Under the pieces are notes generated by a model. That model ran no database searches and was not told where the DNA came from. It saw only the letters and a program-made list of their open reading frames with translations. A DNA stretch of 64,000 nucleotides from Nocardia sp. BSTN01 (GTDB lineage Bacteria > Actinomycetota > Actinomycetes > Mycobacteriales > Mycobacteriaceae), in the NCBI RefSeq assembly GCF_015354405.1, contig NZ_JADKYP010000003.1, positions 1-64,000 of the forward strand, written 5' to 3'. Shown here piece after piece: positions 43,893-53,196 of this stretch (position 1 is its first letter; every line of letters starts with the position of its first letter). The translations under genes were made by a program, and so were the position numbers.

Positions 43893-43980
43893 AGCGGCGA
43901 GCCGCTGCGGTAACTCAGCGGCGAGCCGCTCAGGCAGACTCAGCGGCGAGCCGCTCGGGCAGACTCAGCGGCGAGCCGCC
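43893..43980. repeat. Tandem hairpin repeat copied from the phoH 3' end
   Basis: Four copies of a 14-base near-palindrome AGCGGCGAGCCGCT occur at 43893, 43917, 43942 and 43967, with period 24-25 bases and a shared linker beginning ACTC. Each unit can fold into a 6-base-pair hairpin with a GA loop. The fourth copy is the end of phoH itself: read on the minus strand it encodes the last residues (Ala-Arg-Arg-stop). The array therefore looks like slippage duplications of the phoH stop region, lying in the phoH-ybeY transcript. Confidence 0.85.
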
Positions 43981-45089
43981 TTGTCGGCCGCGCGGCGCTG
44001 GGCGCGGTTGCCGCCCGGGTAGTGCCGCGCCACCTGCGGGCGGGCATCGGACTCGTAGCGCTCGTAGGCGTCGACGATCTCCGAAACCAGCCGGTGGCGC
44101 ACCACGTCACTGGAGGTGAGCTCCGCGAAATGGATGTCGTCCACATCGGTGAGGATGTCGCTGACCACCCGCAGCCCGGACCTGGTCCCGCCGGGCAGGT
44201 CGACCTGGGTGACGTCGCCGGTGACGACGATCTTCGAGCCGAAGCCGAGCCGGGTCAAAAACATCTTCATCTGTTCCGGCGTGGTGTTCTGCGCCTCGTC
44301 CAGGATGATGAACGAATCGTTGAGGCTGCGTCCGCGCATGTACGCCAGCGGCGCGACCTCGATCACGCCGGAGGCCATCAGCTTCGGAATCGCCTCGGGG
44401 TCCATCATGTCGTGCAGGGCGTCGTAGAGCGGGCGCAGATACGGGTCGATCTTCTCGTTCAGCGTGCCCGGCAGGAAGCCCAGCCGCTCCCCGGCCTCCA
44501 CCGCCGGACGGGTGAGGATGATGCGGGTGACCTGCTTGCTCTGCAGCGCCTGCACGGCCTTGGCGACCGCCAGATAGGTCTTACCGGTACCGGCCGGGCC
44601 GATGCCGAAGACGATGGTGTGCTCGTCGATGGCGTCGACGTAGCGCTTCTGGTTCAGCGTCTTCGGGCGGATGGTCTTGCCGCGCCGGGCGATGATGTCC
44701 AGACTCAGCACCTCGGCCGGAGAATCGGAGGATCCCTCGGTCAGCATGGAGACCGTATGCCGGACCGCTTCCGGGGTGACGACGCGATTGTGCGCCGTCA
44801 GCGCCACGAGCTGCTCGACCACCCGCTCGGCCAGCGCCACATCGGCGGCCTTACCGGTGAGGGTGACCGAATTCCCGCGCACGTGGATGTCGGCGTCGAG
44901 CAAACCTTCGAGTTCACGCAGGTTCGCGTCGGCGGAACCGAGGAATCCGAACACGGACTCGGGGGCCAGTTCGATGCTGGAACGCACCGTCCGGGCCGCT
45001 GGACCCGAACCGTTACCATTGCCGGGGGCACCGGCTCCGATGCCGGTCGTGGGTGTTGTCGGGTCGCCGATATCGCCTGATGTTCGCAA
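43965..45089 (-). CDS. phoH: PhoH-family ATPase (PhoH1/PhoL)
   Basis: The 374-residue protein has an N-terminal KH-like part (residues 45-100: [34 protein letters not shown]) and the PhoH ATPase: Walker A GPAGTGKT at 164-171, Walker [10 protein letters not shown] and the GDVTQVDLP motif. PhoH1 is a putative RNA helicase linked to ribosome maturation with YbeY. The open frame starts only at TTG 45089, which lacks a ribosome site; the next in-frame candidate is GTG 44984. A strong AAAGGAGAGG lies 37 bases before the TTG without a start codon near it, so the true start is uncertain. The stop region is repeated downstream. Confidence 0.92.
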   Translation of the reverse strand: MRTSGDIGDPTTPTTGIGAGAPGNGNGSGPAARTVRSSIELAPESVFGFLGSADANLRELEGLLDADIHVRGNSVTLTGKAADVALAERVVEQLVALTAHNRVVTPEAVRHTVSMLTEGSSDSPAEVLSLDIIARRGKTIRPKTLNQKRYVDAIDEHTIVFGIGPAGTGKTYLAVAKAVQALQSKQVTRIILTRPAVEAGERLGFLPGTLNEKIDPYLRPLYDALHDMMDPEAIPKLMASGVIEVAPLAYMRGRSLNDSFIILDEAQNTTPEQMKMFLTRLGFGSKIVVTGDVTQVDLPGGTRSGLRVVSDILTDVDDIHFAELTSSDVVRHRLVSEIVDAYERYESDARPQVARHYPGGNRAQRRAADKAARR

Positions 45090-45237
45090 AAGGGGCTATG
45101 GCCTGCTTTCCGGTCTCGAACGGATCCTCTCCTTTCCTCAAAGTCTATCGCGCGGCACCGACACCGCCCACTTATTTGATCTCCAGCCCCAGCTCAGAGG
45201 CCGCTCACCCGGAAGATGAGCGATCGTCACCGTCCGT

Positions 45238-46134
45238 TCACCGACCGCTGCGGTGCGCCCATTCGACGGCGAAGTCACGGAAGGTGCGCACCGCCTCGCC
45301 GGGCACCGCGTCGGCCGACCAGATCAGCCCGACCGCGCGGGCGGCGCCCGGATCCGCCAGCGGAACCAGCACCGGCCCGGGCTGCGGGCCCCGCATCGTC
45401 GGCTCCTCCCACGGCAGCAACGCCACGCCGAGTCCCGCCGCCACCAGACCCGACACGGTCACCAGATCACTGGATTCCAATGCGATCCGCGGGCGGAAAT
45501 CCGCTGCGGCACAAAGCTCGTCGAGAATTCTGCGCATTCCGTATCCGGTCGGCATGGCGATGAATTCGGCCTCGGCGGCCTCCGCCAGCCGGATCTGCCG
45601 CCGTCCCGCCAGCCGGTGGTCGACCGGCACGCCCAGGGCGAGGCGCTGCCGGAACAGCGTGCGCCAGCCCAGTCCCCGCAGCGCGGGTTCGGGCGAGGTC
45701 AGGCCCAGGTCCGCCGTGCCGTCGAGGACCTCGGCGGCCACCACGTTCGCGGGCCCCTGGTCGAGCCGGAATGTGATCCGCCCCGACACCCGCCGGAAGC
45801 CGGCGATCAACTCCGGCACCACCCGGCCGCCGAAGGAATGAACGAATGCCAGCCGCACCGATCCGCGCGCCGGATTCGCCAGATCCGCGAGCGCCCGGCC
45901 CGCCGCGTCCAATTCGGCCTGGGCGCGGCGGGCGTGTTCGTAGAAGATGCGCCCGGATTCGTTGAGCGTCAGCCGCTTACCGTGCCGGTCGAACAATTGC
46001 GTGCCGAGGCGCTGTTCGAGCCGGGCGAGCATGCGCGACAGTGTGGGCTGGGCCAGATGCAGCCGGTCGGCCGCCGCGCCCACGCGCTCGAGTTCGGCGA
46101 GGGTCAGAAACCAGTGCAAATCGTCACTCGCCAT
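45238..46134 (-). CDS. LysR-family transcriptional regulator
   Basis: The 298-residue protein has an N-terminal winged helix (HWFLTLAELERVGAAADRLHLAQPTLSRMLARLEQRLGTQLF) and a periplasmic-binding-like effector domain (VRLAFVHSFGGRVVPELIAGFRR...LGVALLPWEEP). LysR regulators of this branch usually control the divergent neighbour, here the MFS transporter at 46236. ATG at 46134. A T-N11-A palindrome in the shared gap fits a LysR binding site. It and the MFS gene form an accessory pair inserted between phoH and rsmE. Confidence 0.9.
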   Translation of the reverse strand: MASDDLHWFLTLAELERVGAAADRLHLAQPTLSRMLARLEQRLGTQLFDRHGKRLTLNESGRIFYEHARRAQAELDAAGRALADLANPARGSVRLAFVHSFGGRVVPELIAGFRRVSGRITFRLDQGPANVVAAEVLDGTADLGLTSPEPALRGLGWRTLFRQRLALGVPVDHRLAGRRQIRLAEAAEAEFIAMPTGYGMRRILDELCAAADFRPRIALESSDLVTVSGLVAAGLGVALLPWEEPTMRGPQPGPVLVPLADPGAARAVGLIWSADAVPGEAVRTFRDFAVEWAHRSGR

Positions 46135-46163
46135 CGGAAGGCTCCCCGCGCTCAGCTCACCTA

Positions 46164-46178
46164 ATGCGGCAATTGCAT
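46164..46178. promoter_or_regulatory. LysR-type operator (T-N11-A palindrome)
   Basis: ATGC-7 bases-GCAT (46164-46178) places a T and an A 11 bases apart (46165 and 46177), the LysR box form, 30 bases from the LysR start and 58 bases before the MFS start. A second ATGCAT lies at 46195-46200. Confidence 0.5.
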
Positions 46179-46235
46179 CAACTTACCGATCATTATGCAT
46201 TTCCTTTTCCAGCCGCGCGGAGTCACGGTGGAGGA

Positions 46236-47495
46236 ATGACCAGCGCGACCGTGACCACTCCCGCCCGGACGGCCGAGGACGCGCGTCACGAACGACGCAT
46301 CACCCTCGCACTCTTCGCGGCCGGACTCACCACCTTCGGGTCGATGTACAGCGCGCAGGCGCTGCTGCCGAGCCTGTCGACGGCCTTCGGCGCGACGCCC
46401 GCGCACGCCGCACTGGCGGTCTCGCTGACGACGGGCCTGCTCGCGGTGGCGATCGTGCCGGTGAGCGTGCTGTCGGGGCGGTTCGGCCGCACCCGCGTGA
46501 TGATCGCGTCCGCGGTGGCGACCAGCGTCATCGGCCTGCTGCTGCCGTTCAGCCCGAATCTGGACGTGATGCTGGCAGGGCGGGCGGTGCAGGGCATCGC
46601 CGTCGCCGGCGTCCCCGCGGTGGCGATGGCCTATCTCGCGGAGGAGATCGGTTCGGCCGGATTGGGCGCGGCGATGGGCATCTATGTCTCGGGCACCACC
46701 ATCGGCGGTCTGGCCGGCCGGCTGATTCCCGCCTTCACCCTGGAGGTGGCATCTTGGCGTTGGGGCGCAACGATTTTCGCGGTGGGCGCCGCGCTGTGCA
46801 CGGTGTGGTTCGTGCGGATGCTGCCACCCTCGCGCTACTTCGTCGCACGGCCTCTCGGCGTCGGCGCGCTGCTGAGCGACCTCACCGCACATCTGCGCAA
46901 CCGCGCGCTGCTGCCGCTGTTCGGGTTGGCCTTCCTGCTGATGGGCGGATTCGTCTCGGTGTACAACTTCCTCGGCTACCGACTGATCCAGTCGCCGTTC
47001 GGTTTGTCCGCGGCCACCGCGGGTGCGGTCTTCCTGATGTATCTGTCGGGCACGGTCTCGTCCACCGCGGCGGGCCGGCTCGCCGATCGGCTCGGCCGTT
47101 TCCCGGTGGTGGCGATCTCCATCGCGACGATGGGCGTCGGCCTGCTGCTGACCATTCCGGATCATCTGGCGATCCTGTTGCCGGGTCTGCTGTTGTTCAC
47201 CGCGGGCTTCTTCGGCGCACATGCGGTGGCCAGCGCGTGGGTCGGTGCCACCGCGACCGGTAATCGCGCGGCCGCGTCCTCGCTGTATCTGTTCGCCTAC
47301 TACGTGGGCAGTTCGATCGTCGGCGCGTCGGCCGGGCTGGCCTACAGCTGGCACGGCTGGGCCGGATTGGCGCTGTACGTGGGCGTGCTGATCGTCGTGG
47401 CGGCGGGCCTGGTGGCCGCCCTCGGAATCCAGCGGCGATCCGAGAACTCCCGCTCCCTGCCCGGGGCCACCTCGGGCTCACCGACACCGGAGTGA
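46236..47495 (+). CDS. MFS efflux transporter
   Basis: The 419-residue protein has 12 predicted membrane helices and opens ITLALFAAGLTTFGSMYSAQALLPSLSTAFG. The MFS motif A region appears as SVLSGRFGRTRVMIASAV and again as GRLADRLGRFPVVAISIATMG in the second half. Family features match the YnfM/inner-membrane-efflux group that exports drugs or small organic compounds. I chose ATG at 46236, preceded by GGTGGAGGA; the longer frame would run through the LysR gene. Its expression is probably controlled by the divergent LysR protein. Confidence 0.9.
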   Translation: MTSATVTTPARTAEDARHERRITLALFAAGLTTFGSMYSAQALLPSLSTAFGATPAHAALAVSLTTGLLAVAIVPVSVLSGRFGRTRVMIASAVATSVIGLLLPFSPNLDVMLAGRAVQGIAVAGVPAVAMAYLAEEIGSAGLGAAMGIYVSGTTIGGLAGRLIPAFTLEVASWRWGATIFAVGAALCTVWFVRMLPPSRYFVARPLGVGALLSDLTAHLRNRALLPLFGLAFLLMGGFVSVYNFLGYRLIQSPFGLSAATAGAVFLMYLSGTVSSTAAGRLADRLGRFPVVAISIATMGVGLLLTIPDHLAILLPGLLLFTAGFFGAHAVASAWVGATATGNRAAASSLYLFAYYVGSSIVGASAGLAYSWHGWAGLALYVGVLIVVAAGLVAALGIQRRSENSRSLPGATSGSPTPE

Positions 47496-47563
47496 CCGCG
47501 TCGCCACCTTCTCGGCGGCGCCGAAGTGACCGGCGCACGTTGGATGTGGGCCGGCTCCGCGAA

Positions 47564-48304
47564 CTACCAGCGCGGAGTCAATGCTCCCAGCGCACCGAGC
47601 GCGACCGCCGCGGCGGTGGAGGTGCGCAGCACCGTCGGCCCCAGGAGCGCGACGGTGGCCCCCGCCGCGGTGAGCGCATCCAGCTCCGAGTCGTCCAGAC
47701 CGCCCTCGGGGCCCACGATCAACACGATGGGCGCGGTCTGCGGGAACGGCAGCTCGGCGAATCGTGCGGTCGCGGATTCGTGCAGCGCGATCGCTGTCCC
47801 GTTGTCCGCGACCGTTTTCCGGACCAGCTCGGCCACATCCGCGGTGCGGTGCAGATCGGCGACCTCGGGAATGTAGGCGCGCCTCGACTGCCGGGCCGCT
47901 GCCCGGGCCGCCGCGCGCCATTTGTCGACGCCCTTGCGCGCCTTGGCTTCCCAGTTCGCGACACTCCGGGCGGCCTGCCACGGCACGATCACGTCGGCGC
48001 CCGCCTCGGTCATCAATTCGACCGCGAGTTCCGAGCGATCCGATTTGGGCAGCGCCTGCACCACCGTCACCGCGGGCGACACGGGCGGGGCGACCATCCG
48101 GTCGAGCACCTTCAGGTCCAGTCGGTCCCGCCCGGTGGCCACGACCTCGGATTCGGCGAGCAGTCCCGCACCGTCGGAAAGCGTGATCGGCTCGCCGACC
48201 CGGATACGGCGCACGGTCGCGGCGTGCCGTCCCTCGGGGCCGTCGAGCACCGCGACCGCGCCGACCGGCGGTATCTCGTCGAGGTAGAAAACCGTTGCGG
48301 CCAC
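47564..48304 (-). CDS. rsmE: 16S rRNA m3U1498 methyltransferase
   Basis: The 246-residue protein has the RsmE layout: an N-terminal PUA-like part (HAATVRRIRVGEPITLSDG) and a SPOUT knot domain with ALPKSDRSELAVELMTEAGADVIVPW, VLIVGPEGGLDDSELDAL and LGPTVLRTSTAAAVALGAL. It methylates U1498 of 16S rRNA. GTG at 48304 lies 7 bases after the dnaJ stop. The group hrcA-dnaJ2-rsmE is the same as Rv2374c-Rv2372c. It is convergent with the MFS gene. Confidence 0.94.
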   Translation of the reverse strand: MAATVFYLDEIPPVGAVAVLDGPEGRHAATVRRIRVGEPITLSDGAGLLAESEVVATGRDRLDLKVLDRMVAPPVSPAVTVVQALPKSDRSELAVELMTEAGADVIVPWQAARSVANWEAKARKGVDKWRAAARAAARQSRRAYIPEVADLHRTADVAELVRKTVADNGTAIALHESATARFAELPFPQTAPIVLIVGPEGGLDDSELDALTAAGATVALLGPTVLRTSTAAAVALGALGALTPRW

Positions 48305-48311
48305 GGCGTTT

Positions 48312-49460
48312 TCAGCGGCCGCTGAACGAGGCGCGCAACCGCGCGAACAATCCGCTGTTGTGTTCGGACTGGGCCGAGAGCACCTCGGTGTGTTCGCCGT
48401 TGCGCATCGCCTGATACTTGCGCAGCAGATCGAACTGCTTGTTGTCCAGTTTGGTCGGGATCACGATATCCAGGTGCGCGACCAGATCGCCACGCGAGCT
48501 GGAGCGCAGCTTCGGCATGCCGTGGGCGCGCAGCACCGACACCTCACCCGGCTGGGTGCCCGGCGGGATGGTCAGTTCGGTGGGCCCGTCCAGGATGGTG
48601 TCGATGACGACCGTGGTGCCGAGTGCGGCATCGACCATCGGCACCCGGATCGTGCAGTGCAGATCGTCGCCGTCGCGGACGAAGGTGTCGTGCGGCTGCT
48701 CCACGATCTCGACGTAGAGGTCGCCGGCCGGTCCGCCGCCGGGGCCGATCTCGCCCTGCGCGGCCAGTCGCACCCGCATGCCGTTGGCCACACCGGCCGG
48801 AATCGGCGCGGCGATCTCGCGGCGGGCACGCACCCGGCCGTCGCCACCGCACTTGCGGCAGGGATCGGGGATGGTCTCGCCGGTGCCGCGACAGGTCGGA
48901 CACGGCCGCGAGGTCATCACCTGCCCCAGGAAAGAACGCTGGACGGTCTGTACCTCCCCCGCGCCGCCACAGGTCTCACAGCGCACCGGCTTGGAATTGC
49001 CGTTGGTGCCCGAGCCCTGGCACAGATCGCAGAGCACCGCGGTGTCGACGGTGAGGTGCTTGGTGACGCCGACCGCGCATTCGGCCAGCGACAGCCGGGT
49101 CCGCAGCAGCGAATCCGCGCCCGGTTGCACCCGTCCGCGCGGTTTGCGCGAACTGGTCGCGTTCATACCGCCGAAGAAGGCCTCGAACACATCGCCCAGA
49201 CCACCGAAGCCGGCGCCGGAGAAGCCACCGCCCGCACCCGCCGATTCCATCGGGTCGCCGCCCATATCGACGATGCGGCGCTTCTCGGAGTCGGTGAGAA
49301 CCTCGTAAGCGGTGGATACCTCGCGGAACCGCTCCTGCGCGTCCGGATCCGGGTTGACGTCGGGGTGCAGTTCCCGGGCCAGCTTGCGGTAGGCGCGTTT
49401 GATCTCCTGGTCGGACGCATTGCGCCCGACGCCGAGGATTCCGTAGTAGTCCCGTGCCAC
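48312..49460 (-). CDS. dnaJ: Chaperone DnaJ (DnaJ2)
   Basis: The 382-residue protein has the full type I DnaJ layout: J domain with HPD in [13 protein letters not shown] near 30, a Gly/Ala-rich linker ([15 protein letters not shown]), four CxxCxGxG repeats ([32 protein letters not shown]) at about 145-210, and the C-terminal substrate domains. It stimulates DnaK ATPase and delivers unfolded substrates. GTG at 49460 is the family start, although the ribosome site is weak. It follows hrcA with a 131-base gap and precedes rsmE. Confidence 0.95.
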   Translation of the reverse strand: MARDYYGILGVGRNASDQEIKRAYRKLARELHPDVNPDPDAQERFREVSTAYEVLTDSEKRRIVDMGGDPMESAGAGGGFSGAGFGGLGDVFEAFFGGMNATSSRKPRGRVQPGADSLLRTRLSLAECAVGVTKHLTVDTAVLCDLCQGSGTNGNSKPVRCETCGGAGEVQTVQRSFLGQVMTSRPCPTCRGTGETIPDPCRKCGGDGRVRARREIAAPIPAGVANGMRVRLAAQGEIGPGGGPAGDLYVEIVEQPHDTFVRDGDDLHCTIRVPMVDAALGTTVVIDTILDGPTELTIPPGTQPGEVSVLRAHGMPKLRSSSRGDLVAHLDIVIPTKLDNKQFDLLRKYQAMRNGEHTEVLSAQSEHNSGLFARLRASFSGR

Positions 49461-49591
49461 TTGAGTCTCTAGTCCTGTTCCGAATGGGTGTCGTCCAGCA
49501 TCCCTGCTCACAGCCGATGCTGCCATGTTCACTGTGGCCGACCGGCGAACGCGGTTGCCGGTCGGCGCGGATCCCGGTTACCGGGGCGGGC

Positions 49592-50623
49592 TCATCGTTC
49601 CGCGAGCACCTCACCGATATAACGGGCGACCGCGGCGACCGAGGCGATCGTGCCGGGATAGTCCATCCGGGTCGGGCCGACCACTCCCATACCTCCCAGC
49701 ACGGTACCCGGCATACCGTACCCGGTGGATACCACGGAGGTGCCACGCATCTGCTCGACCCGGGTCTCCTCGCCGATCTGCACCGTCACCGTGCCGGGCT
49801 GCTGCGCGGCGGCCAGCAGCTTCAACACCACCACCTGCTCCTCGAGCGCCTCGAGTACGGCCCGCAGCGAGCCCGGGAAACCGAAATCGCCGACGTTGCG
49901 GGTGAGGTTGGCCGTGCCGCCCAGCACCAGCCGTTCCTCCGGATGTTCCACCAGGGTTTCGACCAGCACGGTCGACACCCGGACCAGCACATCGCGCAGC
50001 CGGGCGGGTGCGTTCTCCGGCAACGCCGCGACAGCGCTCGAGGCAGCGGACAGACGCTTACCGTCCATCGCCTTACCGAGCATGCCGCGCAAGGCGGCGA
50101 GATCCTCGTCGTCGATCACCGCCCCCAGGTCGACGAGCCGCTGATCGACCCGCCCGGTGTCGGTGATCACGACCAGCAGCAGCCGGGCCGGATTGAGGGC
50201 CACGACCTCCAGGTGGCGCACCGTCGACGCCGAGACCGTCGGGTACTGCACCATCGCGACCTGCCGGGTCAGCTGCGCCAGCAACCGCACCCCGCGGCGC
50301 AGGACGTCGTCGAGGTCCACGCCGCTTTCGAGGAACTCCATGATCGCGCGGCGCTCGGCATTCGACAGCGGCTTGACTTCGGCGATGTTGTCCACGAACT
50401 GGCGATAGCCCTTGTCGGTCGGAATGCGACCGGAACTCGTGTGCGGCTGGGTGATGTAGCCCTCGGCCTCGAGGACCGCCATATCGTTGCGCACGGTCGC
50501 GCTGGAGACACCCAGATTGTGCTTGTCCACCAGCGTTTTCGACCCGATCGGCTCCTTGGTCGCGATGTAGTCCGCGACGATCGCGCGCAGGACCTCCAGC
50601 CGCCGCTTCTCGGTGCTCGACAT
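49592..50623 (-). CDS. hrcA: Heat-inducible transcription repressor HrcA
   Basis: The 343-residue protein starts [56 protein letters not shown], the winged helix of HrcA, and continues with [17 protein letters not shown] and the C-terminal GAF-like dimerisation part. It represses groE-type genes at CIRCE sites with the help of GroEL. ATG at 50623 follows GAGGAGGTG. No CIRCE element (TTAGCACTC-N9-GAGTGCTAA) is seen in the 233 bases upstream, so this operon is probably not autoregulated through CIRCE here. Confidence 0.95.
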   Translation of the reverse strand: MSSTEKRRLEVLRAIVADYIATKEPIGSKTLVDKHNLGVSSATVRNDMAVLEAEGYITQPHTSSGRIPTDKGYRQFVDNIAEVKPLSNAERRAIMEFLESGVDLDDVLRRGVRLLAQLTRQVAMVQYPTVSASTVRHLEVVALNPARLLLVVITDTGRVDQRLVDLGAVIDDEDLAALRGMLGKAMDGKRLSAASSAVAALPENAPARLRDVLVRVSTVLVETLVEHPEERLVLGGTANLTRNVGDFGFPGSLRAVLEALEEQVVVLKLLAAAQQPGTVTVQIGEETRVEQMRGTSVVSTGYGMPGTVLGGMGVVGPTRMDYPGTIASVAAVARYIGEVLAER

Positions 50624-50856
50624 CGGCCCCACCTCCTCGCTCGCCTTCGGGGTCCACACGGCCGCACACGGGCAGCATCGACCACGCGGATTCCCGGTTG
50701 ATCCGACACCAGTTTAGTTCCTGTGCGGACAAGTTCCCGCGTGTGAGGTCGCACAGTGATACCGGACCGGCGCCGGGCACCCGATCGCGCGGCGGAACGA
50801 GGTGGAATCACAGGAGGCGCGGGCGACGACGTCCGATCTTCGCCCGATGCGCGAAC

Positions 50857-51066
50857 TCAGTCCGATTCGGCGACGAGTTTGCCTGCCGCCGCATCCAATC
50901 CGAGCATCGTCAGCAGCGCCTGGCAGTCGTCGACTCCGGTCGAATGACTGGCCACCGCTCGCGCGGCGAGCGCGCTGCGCCGTGCGGCCTCGGCTTTCTC
51001 CGCGGCACGCGTTTCGGCGAACTCGCTCTGCTCGTGGACAAGTGTGATGTGGCGTGCCTGTGACAT
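50857..51066 (-). CDS. Small hypothetical Ala-rich helical protein
   Basis: The 69-residue protein is mostly helical with a charged first half (EFAETRAAEKAEAARRSALAARAVASHS) and DDCQALLTMLGLDAAAGKLV at the end. It has one Cys and no signal peptide. I recognise no family. ATG at 51066 follows GAGGAG. It is the last gene of the EspG/PPE-like cassette run on the minus strand, 96 bases after EspG, and precedes hrcA; it may belong to either. Confidence 0.6.
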   Translation of the reverse strand: MSQARHITLVHEQSEFAETRAAEKAEAARRSALAARAVASHSTGVDDCQALLTMLGLDAAAGKLVAESD

Positions 51067-51162
51067 GGATCTCCTCAAGTTGTCTCGAACCCTACGCTGT
51101 CCGGGCCCACGTCCGGGCGGCAGCGCCGAATTCGGGGCGAAATCGGCCGATCCACCGGATCG

Positions 51163-51918
51163 CTACCAGGTGGCGGGCTGCTCCTCGCGCAGGCGGCGGA
51201 CGGCTCGGTCGATCCAGGTCTCGAAGTGCGCGGCCAGATCTCGGCTCGCCGCCGGGCGAATGCCGATGTGCTCGCGGGACTGCTCTCGCAGATAGCGCCC
51301 GTCGCCGGTGACGTCGAACCATCCCAGGATGTTCCAGGGCTCGGGGCGGCTGTGCAGATAACCGGCCAGCAGGCCCGCCATACCGGTGCCGTCGAGGGGC
51401 CGGGCGGTGAGGCGGTGGAAACGGTCGCGCGCGGAATTACGGGTATAGCCGTCGTCCGGGGCGCGCAGGTCCTCGATGTGGAAGGTGTCCGGCTTCCCGT
51501 TCCCCGGCGGGAATCCGGGCACGATGGCGGCCAGGCGGCCGGCGAGCTGGTCGGTGGGGAACAGTCGGCAGCGGATGGGACCGTCGACGTCGCCGTCGGC
51601 GGTCTGGGTGAGCATCACGGCGTGGTAGGGGGTGCGCGCGCCGATCACGCGGTACTCGCGCGGCCTGCCCTTGCCGAGAACCGCGGATTCGCCGTGGATT
51701 TCGATGCGGAGTTCGGACGCGGTGAGCGTGTGCAGTGCCAGTTTCATCTGCTCGAACTCGTCGGTGCCGTATCGGGCGCGCACGGCGGCCCGGTGTGCGG
51801 TGACCTCGTCGTTGGTGGCCAGCTTGCTGGTGTAGCGCAGCGGAACCGGTATCCGGTCGTTGGCATCGCTGTACCACAGGACCGCGAAATCGTCCGGGTC
51901 CCAACTCCATTCGGCCAT
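51163..51918 (-). CDS. EspG-family ESX secretion chaperone
   Basis: The 251-residue protein matches EspG-like proteins of Nocardia: AEWSWDPDDFAVLWYSDANDRIPVPLRYTSKL at the start, ELRIEIHGESAVLG, and a long C-terminal region with YLHSRPEPWNILGWFDVTGDGRYLREQS. EspG binds the tip of PPE proteins and keeps the PE/PPE pair soluble until secretion through the type VII (ESX) machine. It lies 111 bases after the PPE-like gene, on the same strand. No ESX ATPase or channel genes are in this window, so secretion would need a system elsewhere. Confidence 0.8.
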   Translation of the reverse strand: MAEWSWDPDDFAVLWYSDANDRIPVPLRYTSKLATNDEVTAHRAAVRARYGTDEFEQMKLALHTLTASELRIEIHGESAVLGKGRPREYRVIGARTPYHAVMLTQTADGDVDGPIRCRLFPTDQLAGRLAAIVPGFPPGNGKPDTFHIEDLRAPDDGYTRNSARDRFHRLTARPLDGTGMAGLLAGYLHSRPEPWNILGWFDVTGDGRYLREQSREHIGIRPAASRDLAAHFETWIDRAVRRLREEQPATW

Positions 51919-52029
51919 GGTGGTGAAACGCTCCGATCATGCGAGTCGACACCGCCGGACTCGATGAGCACGAGAACGGCAGCGAGACGGAAGGATTCGA
52001 TTGACAGGGGCGAGCCGAGCCCGGTGCGA

Positions 52030-53196
52030 TCAGCCGGACCCGGCCGGCGGCTCGGCATAGTCGCCGCCGATCACTCCGCCCGGAATGGTCCGCGGTGCGG
52101 GACCGAGCAACTCCTCGGTGTTCTCCATGTTCCGCAGCCACTCGGGCAGGTCGTGGGTCTTCTCCTCACCCTCGGACTTCCCTTTGCCACCACCCAGACC
52201 ACCCATACCGGGCATACCCGAAGTCCCCGTCTTGCCGCCGAGCGCGCCGCCGGTGGCGGCCGCGTTCGCCGCGGTGCCGGCCGGGCCACCCGGGACGCTG
52301 CGCCCCGGACCGCCCGGTGTCGACCCGCCGGGCAGGCCGCCGAGACCGCCACCGGGATAACCGCCACCGGACAGGCCGCCCGCTCCAGCCGACAAGCCGC
52401 TGGGCATCGTGGACGCACCCAATCCGGACGGGTCCACGGCACTGGGGGTGGTCGGAGAATTCGCCGGCGAACCGAGACCGGAGGGCGTCGTCGACAACGG
52501 AGCGGTGGACGACGGATTCGTCGACGGGGTGTTGTCGGTCGGGCTCCCCGGCTGCCCGGGACCGGGAGTCGCGGGTCCCGGGCCGGGGCCAGGGCCGGGC
52601 CCGGTCGGAGGCGGAGCGACAGACGTCCCCGGCGGCTTGTACAACGGATCGGCCGGATTGTCCGGTACCGGCAGCACCGGGATCTGCCCGTCGGCGGCGA
52701 CGAACTGCTTCACATAGTGATCCCGCATGGCCTCCCGGGCAGCGTTCTCGCAATCGCCCCGGACCGACGGCGAACTGGGACCGTGCATACCGAGCATCTG
52801 CCAACTGGTCGGATTCCACCCCGACGCGTGCGCCGGCGGTTTGTCGACGATGGTCCTCGTCTTGTCCACACCGTCGACCGTCGACGAAACCCGTTGCGCG
52901 AGTTGATTCAACGGAGTTACCAGATCCAACGCCCGTTGCGCATATCTATTGATCGCGTCGCGCGTCGACGTCGCCGCCGGCCCCTCCCAGGCCGCCGAAC
53001 TGGAGTTGTGAATGCGGGCCGCGAACAGCTCCGCCGCCGAATTCCACCGCCGGGCGATCTCCTCGTATTCACCGCACCCGTGATTCGCCTCGGTCGTGTT
53101 CAACCCGACGAAGGAGTCATAGATCTTCTGATGGGTCCAACTGTCGGGGTTCTCACCGCCATTGGTGATCCTGGGGTTTTCGTTACCCGTGGCCAT
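52030..53196 (-). CDS. PPE/WXG-like type VII secretion substrate with Pro/Gly-rich tail
   Basis: The 388-residue protein has a helical N-terminal region (20-125) with the W-x-G turn Trp70-Glu71-Gly72 (SAAWEGPAATSTRDAINRY), as in PPE/WXG100 folds. A middle domain ends around 180, then a low-complexity tail: Pro-Gly tract (GPGPGPGPGP), Ser/Thr/Pro stretch and long Gly-rich region (residues about 190-350). It ends EKTHDLPEWLRNMENTEELLG. There is no signal peptide, as expected for ESX export. Its start overlaps the preceding PE-like stop by one base (TAATG). With PE-like and EspG neighbours it forms a standard substrate-chaperone set. Confidence 0.75.
   Translation of the reverse strand: MATGNENPRITNGGENPDSWTHQKIYDSFVGLNTTEANHGCGEYEEIARRWNSAAELFAARIHNSSSAAWEGPAATSTRDAINRYAQRALDLVTPLNQLAQRVSSTVDGVDKTRTIVDKPPAHASGWNPTSWQMLGMHGPSSPSVRGDCENAAREAMRDHYVKQFVAADGQIPVLPVPDNPADPLYKPPGTSVAPPPTGPGPGPGPGPATPGPGQPGSPTDNTPSTNPSSTAPLSTTPSGLGSPANSPTTPSAVDPSGLGASTMPSGLSAGAGGLSGGGYPGGGLGGLPGGSTPGGPGRSVPGGPAGTAANAAATGGALGGKTGTSGMPGMGGLGGGKGKSEGEEKTHDLPEWLRNMENTEELLGPAPRTIPGGVIGGDYAEPPAGSG

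Noticed and set aside
50624-50856. CIRCE operator upstream of hrcA
   Set aside because: No TTAGCACTC-N9-GAGTGCTAA or close variant is present on either strand in this gap.
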